Part shown: one piece after another, positions 6,789-15,859 of the stretch | Numbering within the stretch: position 1 is the first letter of the stretch | Layout: the number at the start of each line of letters is the position of its first letter | NCBI GenBank assembly: GCA_045651165.1 | Contig: JAZRRX010000046.1 | Span: forward strand, 1 to 22,560 | Source: RGIG4608 sp045651165 | GTDB lineage: Bacteria > Bacillota > Clostridia > Oscillospirales > CAG-272 | Reading direction: 5' to 3' | DNA: 22,560 bases | Made by a program: the position numbers and the translations under genes | Notes under the pieces: generated by a model | Told to the model about the DNA's origin: nothing | What the model saw: the letters and a program-made list of their open reading frames with translations, nothing else | Databases searched by the model: none

Positions 6789-9700
6789 ATGATAATTGAA
6801 GTTCACAATCTGAATGCGGGGCAGGGATATGCCACATTTTTCTACACAAAAAGCAACAACAAGGAGGAACTATATCTTATCGACGCAGGAAAGGAGCCCC
6901 TCGTTATTCACGATTATTGGCACAACAACTTCAACGGCATTAAAATCACAAAACTATTCATTTCCCGATGGGATTGTGAACACTACAACGGATTAAACGG
7001 GTGCGACATCTGTTTCTCAGAGAATTGCGAGATATATTCGCCCTGCGCAGATAGCAATACCCACAATCTCCCTGTCACGCAATACGTGTGTAAAAAATCA
7101 GCAAGCGAGGCACTGTTCTGCACCATATATAAAGAGGAGGATATTAAGATAATATGCTATAACAAGAAGAATAATATCCACACATCTACCCCCACAATAC
7201 GCAGTGCCACCGACCAACACCCTGCGGTCACAGATAGATATATCTGGATTTTTGAATTCTTCGGATATAGCTATTATTATGCCGGCGATGCAAATGAGGA
7301 GCTTATTAAAGAACTACTTGACCACTCGATAGAACTATCAAGCATCAAAAGAATATGCCATTACGACACCGGTAAAGGTATAACACTCTATGCCGGGTAT
7401 TCGGGTAAAGCAAATAAACCATACAAACATATCCGTTGTCACACCGGTACAAATATAATACACAGATACACAAAAAGTGAGTACAACCTCACATTAACAC
7501 CCATTGCAAGCGACTACATTACCTTTATCGCTCCACATATCCCCGGCAATAATGAGGGCACGAGCCACGACACCTGGCACACACATACCTGCACATATAT
7601 CGAAGAAACGGTTAAACCGGAGAAGAATCATATATATAACGGTAATCCTGTTTTCGACAATATCGCAAAATACTTTCCCGACGCACAAATTCACATTGAC
7701 CAAGCAAACAAAACAGCAACCATTGATGAGTGCGCACTGCACAGGCTGTTAAACGAAAAATTGGAAAATGTGCAAATCACTCTATTACCGGAAAAGGAAG
7801 AATATAAAATCACATCTGTTTGGAACGATATCACACTTGCCGGAAACATTGACTCCTACTCATTTGAACTACACAACATCGGCCGACAAAAACTATCAAT
7901 ATCAACCATAATCAAGGTATTTATAAACTTATCAGAAAAAAATATCCTTTCCAAGTTACCAAGCTGGCTGTTTCCTCATATAAATTTAAGCGACATAAAC
8001 ATCTGTCGCACATTAAACAACGAAACAGACACTGTCACCATAGGCCTGAAAGCCGCAATACAGCACAATATGCCTTTGGGCAAGATAACACTTAACGAAA
8101 TTAAAGCAACGGAGGCAACAATAATAAACCGCATAAATGCCGAGCAATATTCTCGCACAACATACTTTGGTTTGGAATTCCTTATAGCGTTTAACAAACA
8201 AACATATAAAATCCACCTCTCTTTCTCGCCAAATAAAACCATAGACCTACAAATAGATACACAGGACATAGCGCTAAAACAAATCACTCTGCTTGCCGAG
8301 GAGTTCGAAGTACAAAATTTAAGTAATTGGTACGACGCCTTTGGATTCGACACCACAACACTTAGAACAGCGGCAGCAGGCCTGGTAATCGATAAAAAGA
8401 GAATAAGAATTCAAAATATCAGCATAGGAATAGATATAAAAATCTTATCTAAATTCAAATTTATAACTACCTGCACATATTACACAAGCGAAAAGCGAAG
8501 TATCATATACGGAACAAACGAAAAACCCATAAAATCTGAAGAACTGCTACACTCGTTTGGCGTAAAAAAAGAACATTGTAGTTTTTTACCCTCAATCACT
8601 CTTAACAAGTGTGAGTTGTCGGCCAACAGCAGCGAAAAAAGTTTCGCTCTGCACGCAATTACCGACATTACAAATATACCGGAAATCAACATCGGCAACA
8701 TCAAAATAAAACTCACACAATTTCAGGTGGATATAGAGCACCGCGATACCTGCAACAAAATAACATTAGGATTAACAGGCAAAAACAACAGCAGAAACAT
8801 AGAATTAAAGGCCGAATACTCCGGCGAAAGCGGTTTCACATTCGAAGGACATATCGACAATATTAAAATAAGCGATGCAGTAGAGGGCGTTTTATCCGAC
8901 ATCGGCCTAATCGATAAATTCAACCTCCCAATGAAGGAGTGCCTGGTGAGGCACAACCAGCACGAAACCACATTCCGCGCCGCATTGTCCGACACAGAAT
9001 TAGGAGAATGCATCAAATTTGCCAACAACAATATATCAATAGGAATATACGACAAACAATGCCTGTTCCATATAGAAACATTGTTAATAATAAACATTGC
9101 CGAACAGGATTTTGCAGTCGAAAGCGGATTGGACATAACTCCTAAAAGCATATACCTGTTTGCACAATCGGCCAAAAGCTATTACAATGTACTTGGAATA
9201 AAAGGGCTCGACATTGGCAAAATGACTATCTGCATATCTGAAAAGCTAACACCGCCCGGAATGTCAATAGGCTTGCTGGGGGAACTAAGCTACAAAGATT
9301 TTCGCGGAGATATCGCACTTTATCTATCGCCACAAACACCGGCCAGGCAATTGATTGCCATTAATTTCAACAACATATCACTGCTCGACATCGTCACCAT
9401 ATTTGTGCAATGCCCCAACGGAGGAGTAAGCGACACACTTAGCCGTATATCGATGCAATCTATTCTAATAAACGACGATATAACCCCGGGCGAGGATTAT
9501 GGCTGCGATGATGCAATATCAAAAATCGATGCTTACGAGAGAGAAATAGGCAGCTACGAAATACAAACCGCCGAAAAGTACAATTGGTTATCGCCTACAA
9601 CCAAAGTAATAAAAAACAAAACCAATTTCAAGACATACGAACTATCATACAATAACAACAGGTACGAGTTGAGAAAATATGTAGGAATGTATGCCTGCGT

Positions 9701-11483
9701 AAATTCCGGCAACGAGGGAATTGTAATAAACGGCACAACCTTCAAACCCGGCTTTGCATTTGATGCAAAATTAGAGTTCTTGGGCATGAGCGCTGTAATA
9801 GACTTCACCGCCGAGCCCAAAAGAGGCATAAGACTTTACGCCGAAATGGAACGAGCAATAAATCTTGGTAATTTTATTGAAATAAGCCACGCAACAGACC
9901 GAAACCGAGGCCCCATTCTGGAATTATCCACATACCCCGAAAAACGCTACTTCTATCTATCGGCCCATTGTCGCATACTCAATCTCTTCGAAGTTGAAAC
10001 AGAAATAGCATTTGGAAATAACCGTTTTACACTTAACATATACGAGCAAATACTCGGTTTCAAAGCATACATAGTGGCAAAAGGCAGCCTGAACGATTGG
10101 AACAGCGGGAATTGGGGCATACTGCTACGATACGAATTAAGCGGTTTCACACAAATAACAGAGAACATATCAAACTACCTGCACAAAGTTGCCGATGAAA
10201 TAGAGAAAGCAACAAAAAGTGCAACCGAAAAACTAGAATGTGCTCGTCGCACTGTTAAAGAACACGAGCGCGACGTGCAAGATATACAGACAAAAATCGA
10301 CCAACTAAAAAGCGATTTAGACCGGCTCACACACACGCGGTACCCCTGGTATCAAGCATACAAATATATTGCACTTGGAGCCCAAATTGCAGCAATAGGA
10401 GTTAGTATCGGTGCTCTTGCCACAAGCAAATTAGTGGTATTGGACATACTCAAAACCGCACAAGGCATATTATATATGGCCGAAAAAGCAATGGAAGCAG
10501 CGGGCAGCCTGTCGGCACAAGCGATGGAAATGCTTGGCGATGTAACAGCAATCGTTGGAAAAAGTATCGATTGGTTAATTAAGATTGAAAGAATTGAAGC
10601 AACACTCAGCCGAGAGAAGAGCTATTTGGAATTCAATTTCCAAATAGACTATCAATTATGTGGCAAGAAGTTCAAAGGAACATTCTCTATGAACAATGAG
10701 GAAAAGCTCGACGAGAGACTGGAAAATTACATCACAAGCAGCAAAAAACAGATCTATAAATTAACAAGTGGCTCAGGGAATTTGGAGGATATATATGGAG
10801 AAATGAACGAAGAGGAAATAGAATATCTCAACAATATCGACTGGGAGCGAACAAGAGAAAGCCTGCAAATTGCCGCTCAACAAGGAGATTTCTATAACCA
10901 AATGATGAAAAACATCACAGCCGACATCTCCAAAATTGAGAAACAGACTAATGACCAAAGAGAATGCATTATAGATTCCGATAATGCACAAATAATCAGC
11001 AACATACTTATTAGCAACCAAATAGTCCAAGAAAAAACAGCCCAACTTAAAAAAATAATAAGAGAAGAAGATTTTATCACCTTGCATAATGCCGAGGAGG
11101 TATTTCGCCGGGAATCGGGCCTTAACATAACAAACAGCCACCCGCAGGCATACAATGATTTCTTAAAGCACGATAGCAACACCAAAGCCACCGCAGAACT
11201 TCGCGATTATTTACATAAAACAAAAAGCAACATCACCGAGAACGAAGATATTCCCAAAGAATGTATTCCATTGCTCATTGAAAAAATGGAACAACAAACC
11301 AACGAACTATCCAATGTCACAAATGCACAAATTTTCGCCTGTATAGCCGAAGGATATCACGAAATAAACAACGATAAAAAAGCGTTGGAATATGCAGATA
11401 AAGCAATAGAAGCAAGCATAAAAACATATGGCAATGAGGCAAATGAAACCTATGCAATACGAGAGAGAGTTTCTTTTAGCTAA
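6789..11483 (+). CDS. 1564-residue protein with degenerate ComEC-like MBL domain, beta-rich middle and helical tail
   Basis: Residues 1-~205 resemble the metallo-beta-lactamase domain of ComEC/Rec2 proteins. LNAGQGYATFF (8-18) and LIDAG (30-34) precede RWDCEHYNGL (60-69), which aligns with the HxDxDHxxGL metal motif but has Arg for the first His and Glu for the second Asp. YYYAGDANEE (162-171) matches the later GD site. Residues ~330-1130 are beta-rich, without signal peptide or membrane segments, and appear to repeat a loosely conserved module (for example FDAKLEFLGMSAVI and RFTLNIYEQILGFKAYI). A coiled coil spans ~1134-1182 and a hydrophobic, Ala/Gly-rich helix ~1193-1222. The rest is helical, ending in a TPR-like repeat (~1518-1556). 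It starts 101 bp after operon 1 and no consensus promoter was seen. I know of no characterised protein of this architecture, and its function is unknown. Confidence 0.8.
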   Translation: MIIEVHNLNAGQGYATFFYTKSNNKEELYLIDAGKEPLVIHDYWHNNFNGIKITKLFISRWDCEHYNGLNGCDICFSENCEIYSPCADSNTHNLPVTQYVCKKSASEALFCTIYKEEDIKIICYNKKNNIHTSTPTIRSATDQHPAVTDRYIWIFEFFGYSYYYAGDANEELIKELLDHSIELSSIKRICHYDTGKGITLYAGYSGKANKPYKHIRCHTGTNIIHRYTKSEYNLTLTPIASDYITFIAPHIPGNNEGTSHDTWHTHTCTYIEETVKPEKNHIYNGNPVFDNIAKYFPDAQIHIDQANKTATIDECALHRLLNEKLENVQITLLPEKEEYKITSVWNDITLAGNIDSYSFELHNIGRQKLSISTIIKVFINLSEKNILSKLPSWLFPHINLSDINICRTLNNETDTVTIGLKAAIQHNMPLGKITLNEIKATEATIINRINAEQYSRTTYFGLEFLIAFNKQTYKIHLSFSPNKTIDLQIDTQDIALKQITLLAEEFEVQNLSNWYDAFGFDTTTLRTAAAGLVIDKKRIRIQNISIGIDIKILSKFKFITTCTYYTSEKRSIIYGTNEKPIKSEELLHSFGVKKEHCSFLPSITLNKCELSANSSEKSFALHAITDITNIPEINIGNIKIKLTQFQVDIEHRDTCNKITLGLTGKNNSRNIELKAEYSGESGFTFEGHIDNIKISDAVEGVLSDIGLIDKFNLPMKECLVRHNQHETTFRAALSDTELGECIKFANNNISIGIYDKQCLFHIETLLIINIAEQDFAVESGLDITPKSIYLFAQSAKSYYNVLGIKGLDIGKMTICISEKLTPPGMSIGLLGELSYKDFRGDIALYLSPQTPARQLIAINFNNISLLDIVTIFVQCPNGGVSDTLSRISMQSILINDDITPGEDYGCDDAISKIDAYEREIGSYEIQTAEKYNWLSPTTKVIKNKTNFKTYELSYNNNRYELRKYVGMYACVNSGNEGIVINGTTFKPGFAFDAKLEFLGMSAVIDFTAEPKRGIRLYAEMERAINLGNFIEISHATDRNRGPILELSTYPEKRYFYLSAHCRILNLFEVETEIAFGNNRFTLNIYEQILGFKAYIVAKGSLNDWNSGNWGILLRYELSGFTQITENISNYLHKVADEIEKATKSATEKLECARRTVKEHERDVQDIQTKIDQLKSDLDRLTHTRYPWYQAYKYIALGAQIAAIGVSIGALATSKLVVLDILKTAQGILYMAEKAMEAAGSLSAQAMEMLGDVTAIVGKSIDWLIKIERIEATLSREKSYLEFNFQIDYQLCGKKFKGTFSMNNEEKLDERLENYITSSKKQIYKLTSGSGNLEDIYGEMNEEEIEYLNNIDWERTRESLQIAAQQGDFYNQMMKNITADISKIEKQTNDQRECIIDSDNAQIISNILISNQIVQEKTAQLKKIIREEDFITLHNAEEVFRRESGLNITNSHPQAYNDFLKHDSNTKATAELRDYLHKTKSNITENEDIPKECIPLLIEKMEQQTNELSNVTNAQIFACIAEGYHEINNDKKALEYADKAIEASIKTYGNEANETYAIRERVSFS
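8631..8650. repeat. Related short hairpin repeat inside the 1564-residue gene
   Basis: AGCGAAAAAAGTTTCGCTCT contains the perfect dyad AGCGAAA/TTTCGCT and shares its right half with the three repeats at 3180-3367. It is read here as SEKSFAL, the same frame as copies 1 and 2. It lacks the TTC or TAC segment of those copies. Confidence 0.5.
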
Positions 11484-11507
11484 ATATCACTAAAATCAAT
11501 AACATAA

Positions 11508-11795
11508 ACTGCCGGCAGCTCACGCGCTTGCTTTTCGCCTGTATATGAGCGGTTATTCATTCGCGAGATTGCGCAGAAGATGAGTGTTTCCATCGACAAC
11601 GTGAGGAATTATATTCACGCGGCAAAGGAGTTCTCAACGCAGGAGGTTATTCAAAAATACAGATTGGGCTCCTCGGCCAATGTTGCGACTGTAAAAAGAG
11701 CTCTTATAAAGAAAGAACTTATCGAAACAGAAAAACGCGAGGTTACAATATCCGACCCCTTGTTGAAGGTTTGGCTGCAAAGAGAATTGTTATAA
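11508..11795 (+). pseudogene. Remnant of a DNA-binding/ATPase C-terminal winged-helix region
   Basis: The frame is open from a stop at 11505-11507 to TAA at 11793-11795. The first in-frame ATG (11580) lies after conserved-looking residues, so the true gene start seems lost. The early part, ending REIAQKMSVSIDNVRNYI, resembles a LuxR-like helix-turn-helix. The later part, with GSSANVATVKRALIKKEL and ISDPLLKVWLQREL, resembles the winged-helix tail of archaeal-type AAA ATPases common in Bacteroidales. It may be one decayed gene or two fused scraps; if translated from 11580 it gives 71 residues. It is flanked by the giant gene and a bidirectional terminator. Confidence 0.5.
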
Positions 11796-11827
11796 AGCAA
11801 ATACTAAGGTTATTACAAATGCTATTC

Positions 11828-11867
11828 ATATAAACAAGAAACAGCAGCAGCTGTTTCTTGTTTATAT
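11828..11867. terminator. Bidirectional terminator between convergent genes
   Basis: An 18-bp perfect stem (arms 11828-11845 and 11850-11867, loop AGCA) has GC-rich pairs at its apex, with A/T-rich ends on both sides. It lies 32 bp after the plus-strand remnant and 7 bp from the stop of the minus-strand tail-fibre gene. It can therefore serve both directions. Confidence 0.8.
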
Positions 11868-11873
11868 TCACTA

Positions 11874-14210
11874 CTACCCAACAGTCGTTTCATCGACATT
11901 TTCAGCAGGCAGTTCCTCTTCGGGCTCGCTCGTTGCAAGTGCAGCGACAATTCTGTCCGCAGCAGCAACAATATCGCTCACGCCAAGCCCTGCCATAAGC
12001 CTGTCAAGGAAATTACGCGTTTCGTTTGCAAGCGTACGTTGATAGAAAAACTTGCCGGCAAGAGGCACCGCGCTACCAACGAATTCCTCAACGCCATAGT
12101 CGTTGGCAAGATACAGATGTTGCACCATATCTATGTCAAAAGTTTCGGGTATCGCGAGTTCGTAATAGAGATAAACACCCTGCATAGCCGCTTTGAAGGC
12201 GTCGGCACTTGTATAAGCATCGTCACGAATATACAAATAGCCTGTATTGTAAAGCATAATACTCCTATTTGTCATCTCTTGGGTTGCAACAGTTCTTGAT
12301 GGCATTGGAGTATATCCATAAACCATTCCATTAGCAGTTTTACCCACTGCCGGTTTCAAAAATTTGCCATTTAACGTGTAGCTCTGAAACATAGAGTATG
12401 TGGATTTCTCATCGGGTGTCTTTACCGTTGTCATACTCCAAGCCAACGTACCCATATCAATACGTCCTATTCGCTTTATATATTTTTTATTCTCATAATC
12501 GACGGTGTCCCTTGCCGCGGTTCCGCTTGTGGATATTCCCGCCAAACCCCATTCGCTCATCTGTGGCACCACAGGCAATGGCAAAAGGTTTGCGGTATAT
12601 GGCTCGTAGTGGGTGTAATCAACATCGCCGCTCCAAGCAAAGTGCACGCAAAGTTCATCTATTGACTTTGTTTCAACAAGAAGATAACCGGCACACGCAG
12701 GGACATATACATTGTGGCTGCCGTTACACAGCTCACAGGCCTGCGGCTCCAATTTGTCAATGAACAAATCACCTGTTACCTCCATAGGATTTAACGGAGT
12801 GTAATAGACCGCCACAATATCGCCGGCACTCCACCCATCGTCGGCACCACAGCCAATTACGTAGCCGTTGTTTTCGCCAACACCTATTTTGCAAGGGACA
12901 CAAGGAACGGGCACAATGATATTTCCGCCATCACTCAAGGTGCCGTTAGTAATGGTTTTACCAACCATAGCCATAGAAATATCGCATTGGTTATACCCAA
13001 CGCTTTTGAAATCGGCGGGCTGCGCAATGCTCAATCCTTTGGGCAACGCACCTATAGTGGAAAAGAGCGCATCGCACTCCTCTTTTGTCGGCTCGTTGCC
13101 GGCGCCAAACATTTCGGTAAGGTCTATGTGTAGATAGTTCTTTACATATATTTTACCCCAATCGCTTGTACGCTTGTCGCCAATAACCACACTATGATAA
13201 TTACCCGTGCCAAACGAGGAATACAACACACTTATCCATTGCCAATCGGTGTGAGATTGCGCGATTGCAGCGTGCCCTGCGGGAAATGTATTGGCTATGG
13301 CTCCCCAACCAACAAAAACCTTTTCATTGGGATTTTCGCTGCACTTCAACAAGCAGGCCTGGTAATACTTATGCCCAACCACCTCGGTTTGAGTGGGGGT
13401 TTTATAGTTGCGCAAGGAGCCTTTGCCCTCAGTAGACGAGGAGGAGAAAACTACAATACCATTCTCCACCGTTACAGTGCCACCGGTAGCAGAAAGCCCG
13501 CTTAACAGCACACCATCGGCAAGGTTTTTCACTATGTTACCGCCTATTTGTTTTATTTTTGCATACGCATTGCGTATTGTGGTGCTTTCGGCGGTTGTAC
13601 GTTTGAGAAAGAGAACATCGTTGCTCTTTCCTTGTGTGCTCAAGATATCACCGGCAAGTGGAACGGCAACCTCGCCATTAAGTACCTGTGCCAGCAAATC
13701 GGTATTTGCCGTGGCCCTTGCTTCGATAGGTGCAGTGGCACTGTTCACGATAGCCGCCACCGAGCCGTCGCCCTCGCCTTGCAACGTATTCACACTGCTG
13801 TTGAGAGCGTTCACTGTCGCGACAAGTTGGTCGGTAGTTGATATTTTATCGAACGCACCAGCCTCGACCAAATTGCGCCACACGCCCCATTTTCCATTTT
13901 CATATGTGCGCGTGAATATTTTTGTACCACCCGAGCGCAGTGTCATCATCAACGTTTGACCAGTAACACGCCCATTCTGCCTGGGGCCAAAAGTACCGCT
14001 ATCGGTTACCACTAAATTACCAACGATGTAATGTTCCCGCCCACAGAATTCGACGGGCAACCCCAGATTACCATCTTTGTGGTCAATCTCCACCAGGAAA
14101 CAACCGGGAGAAAAAATCTTATCGAGCGAATTCTCCCATTTGAAAGCGGCAGTGCCACCATCGGCAAGCGACTTGTACCTCACTGCCATTTGATTACTTT
14201 GTTTACTCAT
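11874..14210 (-). CDS. Phage tail-fibre/minor-tail-like protein
   Basis: About 778 residues from the ATG at 14210-14208 (MSKQSNQMAVRYKS); a start at the second Met, 14189, is also possible. Upstream in-frame codons run through a -7 box and are not conserved, so a longer start is unlikely. The N-terminal ~105 residues, with repeated aromatic/Gly strands ending TYENGKWGVWRNL, resemble the knob-like domain of phage and pyocin tail fibres. Around residue 360 is HIDLTEMFGAGNEPTKEECD, a segment I know from phage tail and receptor-binding proteins. RIGRIDMGTLAW and GVYLYYELAIPETF near the C-terminus also resemble minor tail proteins. No capsid, terminase or lysis gene is nearby. It may be a prophage relic, a tailocin part or a domesticated adhesin. 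A 5' paralogue fragment lies at 19589-19800. Confidence 0.75.
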   Translation of the reverse strand: MSKQSNQMAVRYKSLADGGTAAFKWENSLDKIFSPGCFLVEIDHKDGNLGLPVEFCGREHYIVGNLVVTDSGTFGPRQNGRVTGQTLMMTLRSGGTKIFTRTYENGKWGVWRNLVEAGAFDKISTTDQLVATVNALNSSVNTLQGEGDGSVAAIVNSATAPIEARATANTDLLAQVLNGEVAVPLAGDILSTQGKSNDVLFLKRTTAESTTIRNAYAKIKQIGGNIVKNLADGVLLSGLSATGGTVTVENGIVVFSSSSTEGKGSLRNYKTPTQTEVVGHKYYQACLLKCSENPNEKVFVGWGAIANTFPAGHAAIAQSHTDWQWISVLYSSFGTGNYHSVVIGDKRTSDWGKIYVKNYLHIDLTEMFGAGNEPTKEECDALFSTIGALPKGLSIAQPADFKSVGYNQCDISMAMVGKTITNGTLSDGGNIIVPVPCVPCKIGVGENNGYVIGCGADDGWSAGDIVAVYYTPLNPMEVTGDLFIDKLEPQACELCNGSHNVYVPACAGYLLVETKSIDELCVHFAWSGDVDYTHYEPYTANLLPLPVVPQMSEWGLAGISTSGTAARDTVDYENKKYIKRIGRIDMGTLAWSMTTVKTPDEKSTYSMFQSYTLNGKFLKPAVGKTANGMVYGYTPMPSRTVATQEMTNRSIMLYNTGYLYIRDDAYTSADAFKAAMQGVYLYYELAIPETFDIDMVQHLYLANDYGVEEFVGSAVPLAGKFFYQRTLANETRNFLDRLMAGLGVSDIVAAADRIVAALATSEPEEELPAENVDETTVG

Positions 14211-14223
14211 AATTTTTTTTGAG

Positions 14224-14231
14224 CAAAGATA
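14224..14231 (-). promoter_or_regulatory. Candidate -7 element of the tail-fibre gene
   Basis: On the minus strand TATCTTTG fits TAnnTTTG and lies 13 bp before the ATG at 14210. The -33 position at 20-bp spacing reads AACC rather than TTTG. The paralogue fragment has TACTTTTG in the same place (19820-19813), also with AACC at -33. Transcription would start only a few bases before the first ATG, or ~28 nt before the second Met. Confidence 0.45.
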
Positions 14232-14330
14232 TTGCAGTTGCAGCGCCACGAGGTTGCGAAAATGCTTATTAATTTTAATAAAACAGCAATATCTATGGTT
14301 TATGGTAATTGTCGTCAGTTTATCGAGCAC

Positions 14331-14749
14331 ATATTAAAGCTATTAAACACCATAGCGGTTCTACCAATCAGTTAAATTCCACTAAAATTAGCACCACAAT
14401 TAATCACACGCCAAAATCAATTGTTATAATTATAAAAGCCGTTGATTTATAGAGGATTTAGAAGAAAACTTGTGCAATGCCCAAAGGCACAACTCCCGTA
14501 ACACTATTTTTATTCTTGTTATAATTTAATTAAAAGTTCTTTTATTTGGAATTTTGCACAATGAACACTATTTTTGCTTAACTCAAAAATACAAACAAAC
14601 GAGCGAGAAGTATCAATCTTGCTTGAATATTTTTCACAGCGAGTGCAGGATATTTTCGCGGTTTACCGCAAAATTTGAGAATTTATATTAACTAATGTAT
14701 TCCCCAACCTAAATGGTTGAGAACACCACAATAACACTAATAGATAAAA
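14331..14749. other. Divergent intergenic region between tail-fibre gene and operon 2
   Basis: No ORF of note is present. The region contains the operon 2 promoter (14545-14576), a degenerate copy of the dispersed repeat seen at 19980-20046 and 20759-20825 (about 14599-14648), and two small hairpins in the predicted leader. These are 14652-14674 (GCGGT-TT-ACCGC core with A/T arms) and 14705-14719 (CAACC-TAAAT-GGTTG). The leader would be ~165 nt long. Confidence 0.55.
14545..14576 (+). promoter_or_regulatory. Bacteroidetes-type promoter of polysaccharide operon 2
   Basis: TTTG at 14545-14548 and TATTTTTG at 14569-14576 are 20 bp apart, the same spacing as the operon 1 promoter. Transcription would begin near 14583. 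A second TTTG at 14553-14556 is too close to act as -33. Confidence 0.7.
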
Positions 14750-15859
14750 ATGAAAAGAGCCCTCACATTAACCACATACGATGTCTATAACTATGGGGCA
14801 TCGTTGCAAGCATATGCACTGCAACAATACTTAATGAGCCAAGGTTGCGAATCCGAACTCGTAAACTATCAACCCGAATATCTGCGCCGTAAATATGATT
14901 ATATGTGGGTGAACCCTGAATCTAAACTAAGCAAATGGTGGATTACAAGGGTTGCCTATCGCATTATGAAATTCTTGCAACGCCAAACAACTATGGGGCG
15001 CAAAAAGGCGTTTGACACATTTCACAAGCAATATCTGGCACAAACCGAGCCATATTACACATACGATGAGCTCGCCGCAAACCCACCCGTAGCCGACTTA
15101 TACATTGTGGGTAGCGACCAGATATGGAACACGTTCTATGAGACAGGGCGCGATGGTGCGTTTTACCTCGATTTTGTAAAAAAAGGAGTTAAAGCATCTT
15201 ACGCTGCAAGTTTCTCTTATACCGAAATAAGCAAAGAGTGGGAAGAAAAAATTGCATTATGGCTTAAAGATTTTGAAAAGATAGCTGTACGCGAGTGCCA
15301 CGGGCTTGATATTCTCAAAAAAATTGGTATTGAAGGAGAATGGGTGCTCGACCCTGTCTTTCTGCTTCCAATTGAAAAATGGAAAGAGATTATGACACCC
15401 ATTAATAAAAAAGAGCCCTATATCTTGGTGTACGATTTCGAGGGCAACAAGGAAATGGAGCGTTTCTGCAAGGAGTATGCAAAAGAGAAGGGATTGAAAA
15501 TATATTCAATAAACGACACATACCCCAAGATGTATGCCGACAAGAACTTTTCAAGCGCCGGCCCTCGCGAGTTCCTGTCACTCATATACAATTGCGATGC
15601 CTTTGTTTCCAATTCGTTCCACGGAACAGCATTCAGCATAATATTCGGCAAGCCTGTATTTGTATTCAACCGCAACAGACACAAGGTAAATTCAAGAATG
15701 GAAAGCATAACACGCCTTTTCGGCATTGGGGAGTGCATTGTGCCCGAGAACTTTAATATAGCTAAATATACCGCAATGCCATTTGACTTTGAAAGAATAA
15801 AAAAGACAAGGCTCGACGAACTTGAAAAATCAAAAGAATTCCTAAAAGCCCTACTATGA
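14750..15859 (+). CDS. Polysaccharide pyruvyl transferase family protein (second copy)
   Basis: A 369-residue protein of the same family as the one at 3849. The N-terminus TTYDVYNYGASLQAYALQ, GSDQIW at 121-126, ASYAASFSY at 149-157, AVRECHG near 179-185, LDPVFLL near 200 and NSFHGTAFS at 288-296 mark the fold, which is GT-B-like. The gene is the first of operon 2 behind a consensus promoter. Its TGA overlaps the next start in an ATGA, so the two proteins are translationally coupled and probably act together. Identity with the operon 1 copy is clearly partial, so this is an old paralogue rather than a recent duplication. The exact acceptor is unknown, and some family members in such loci may not transfer pyruvate. 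Confidence 0.9.
   Translation: MKRALTLTTYDVYNYGASLQAYALQQYLMSQGCESELVNYQPEYLRRKYDYMWVNPESKLSKWWITRVAYRIMKFLQRQTTMGRKKAFDTFHKQYLAQTEPYYTYDELAANPPVADLYIVGSDQIWNTFYETGRDGAFYLDFVKKGVKASYAASFSYTEISKEWEEKIALWLKDFEKIAVRECHGLDILKKIGIEGEWVLDPVFLLPIEKWKEIMTPINKKEPYILVYDFEGNKEMERFCKEYAKEKGLKIYSINDTYPKMYADKNFSSAGPREFLSLIYNCDAFVSNSFHGTAFSIIFGKPVFVFNRNRHKVNSRMESITRLFGIGECIVPENFNIAKYTAMPFDFERIKKTRLDELEKSKEFLKALL

Noticed and set aside
13408..13959. 183-codon plus-strand frame opposite the tail-fibre gene
   Set aside because: It is antisense to an intact 778-residue coding frame with clear family signatures. The open frame is a by-product of that gene's codon use.
11874..14210. Diversity-generating retroelement target
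   Set aside because: No reverse transcriptase gene or template/variable repeat pair was found in the window.
14211..14330. Longer N-terminus for the tail-fibre protein
   Set aside because: The extra codons cover the -7 promoter box, and the paralogue fragment has no matching residues before its GTG.
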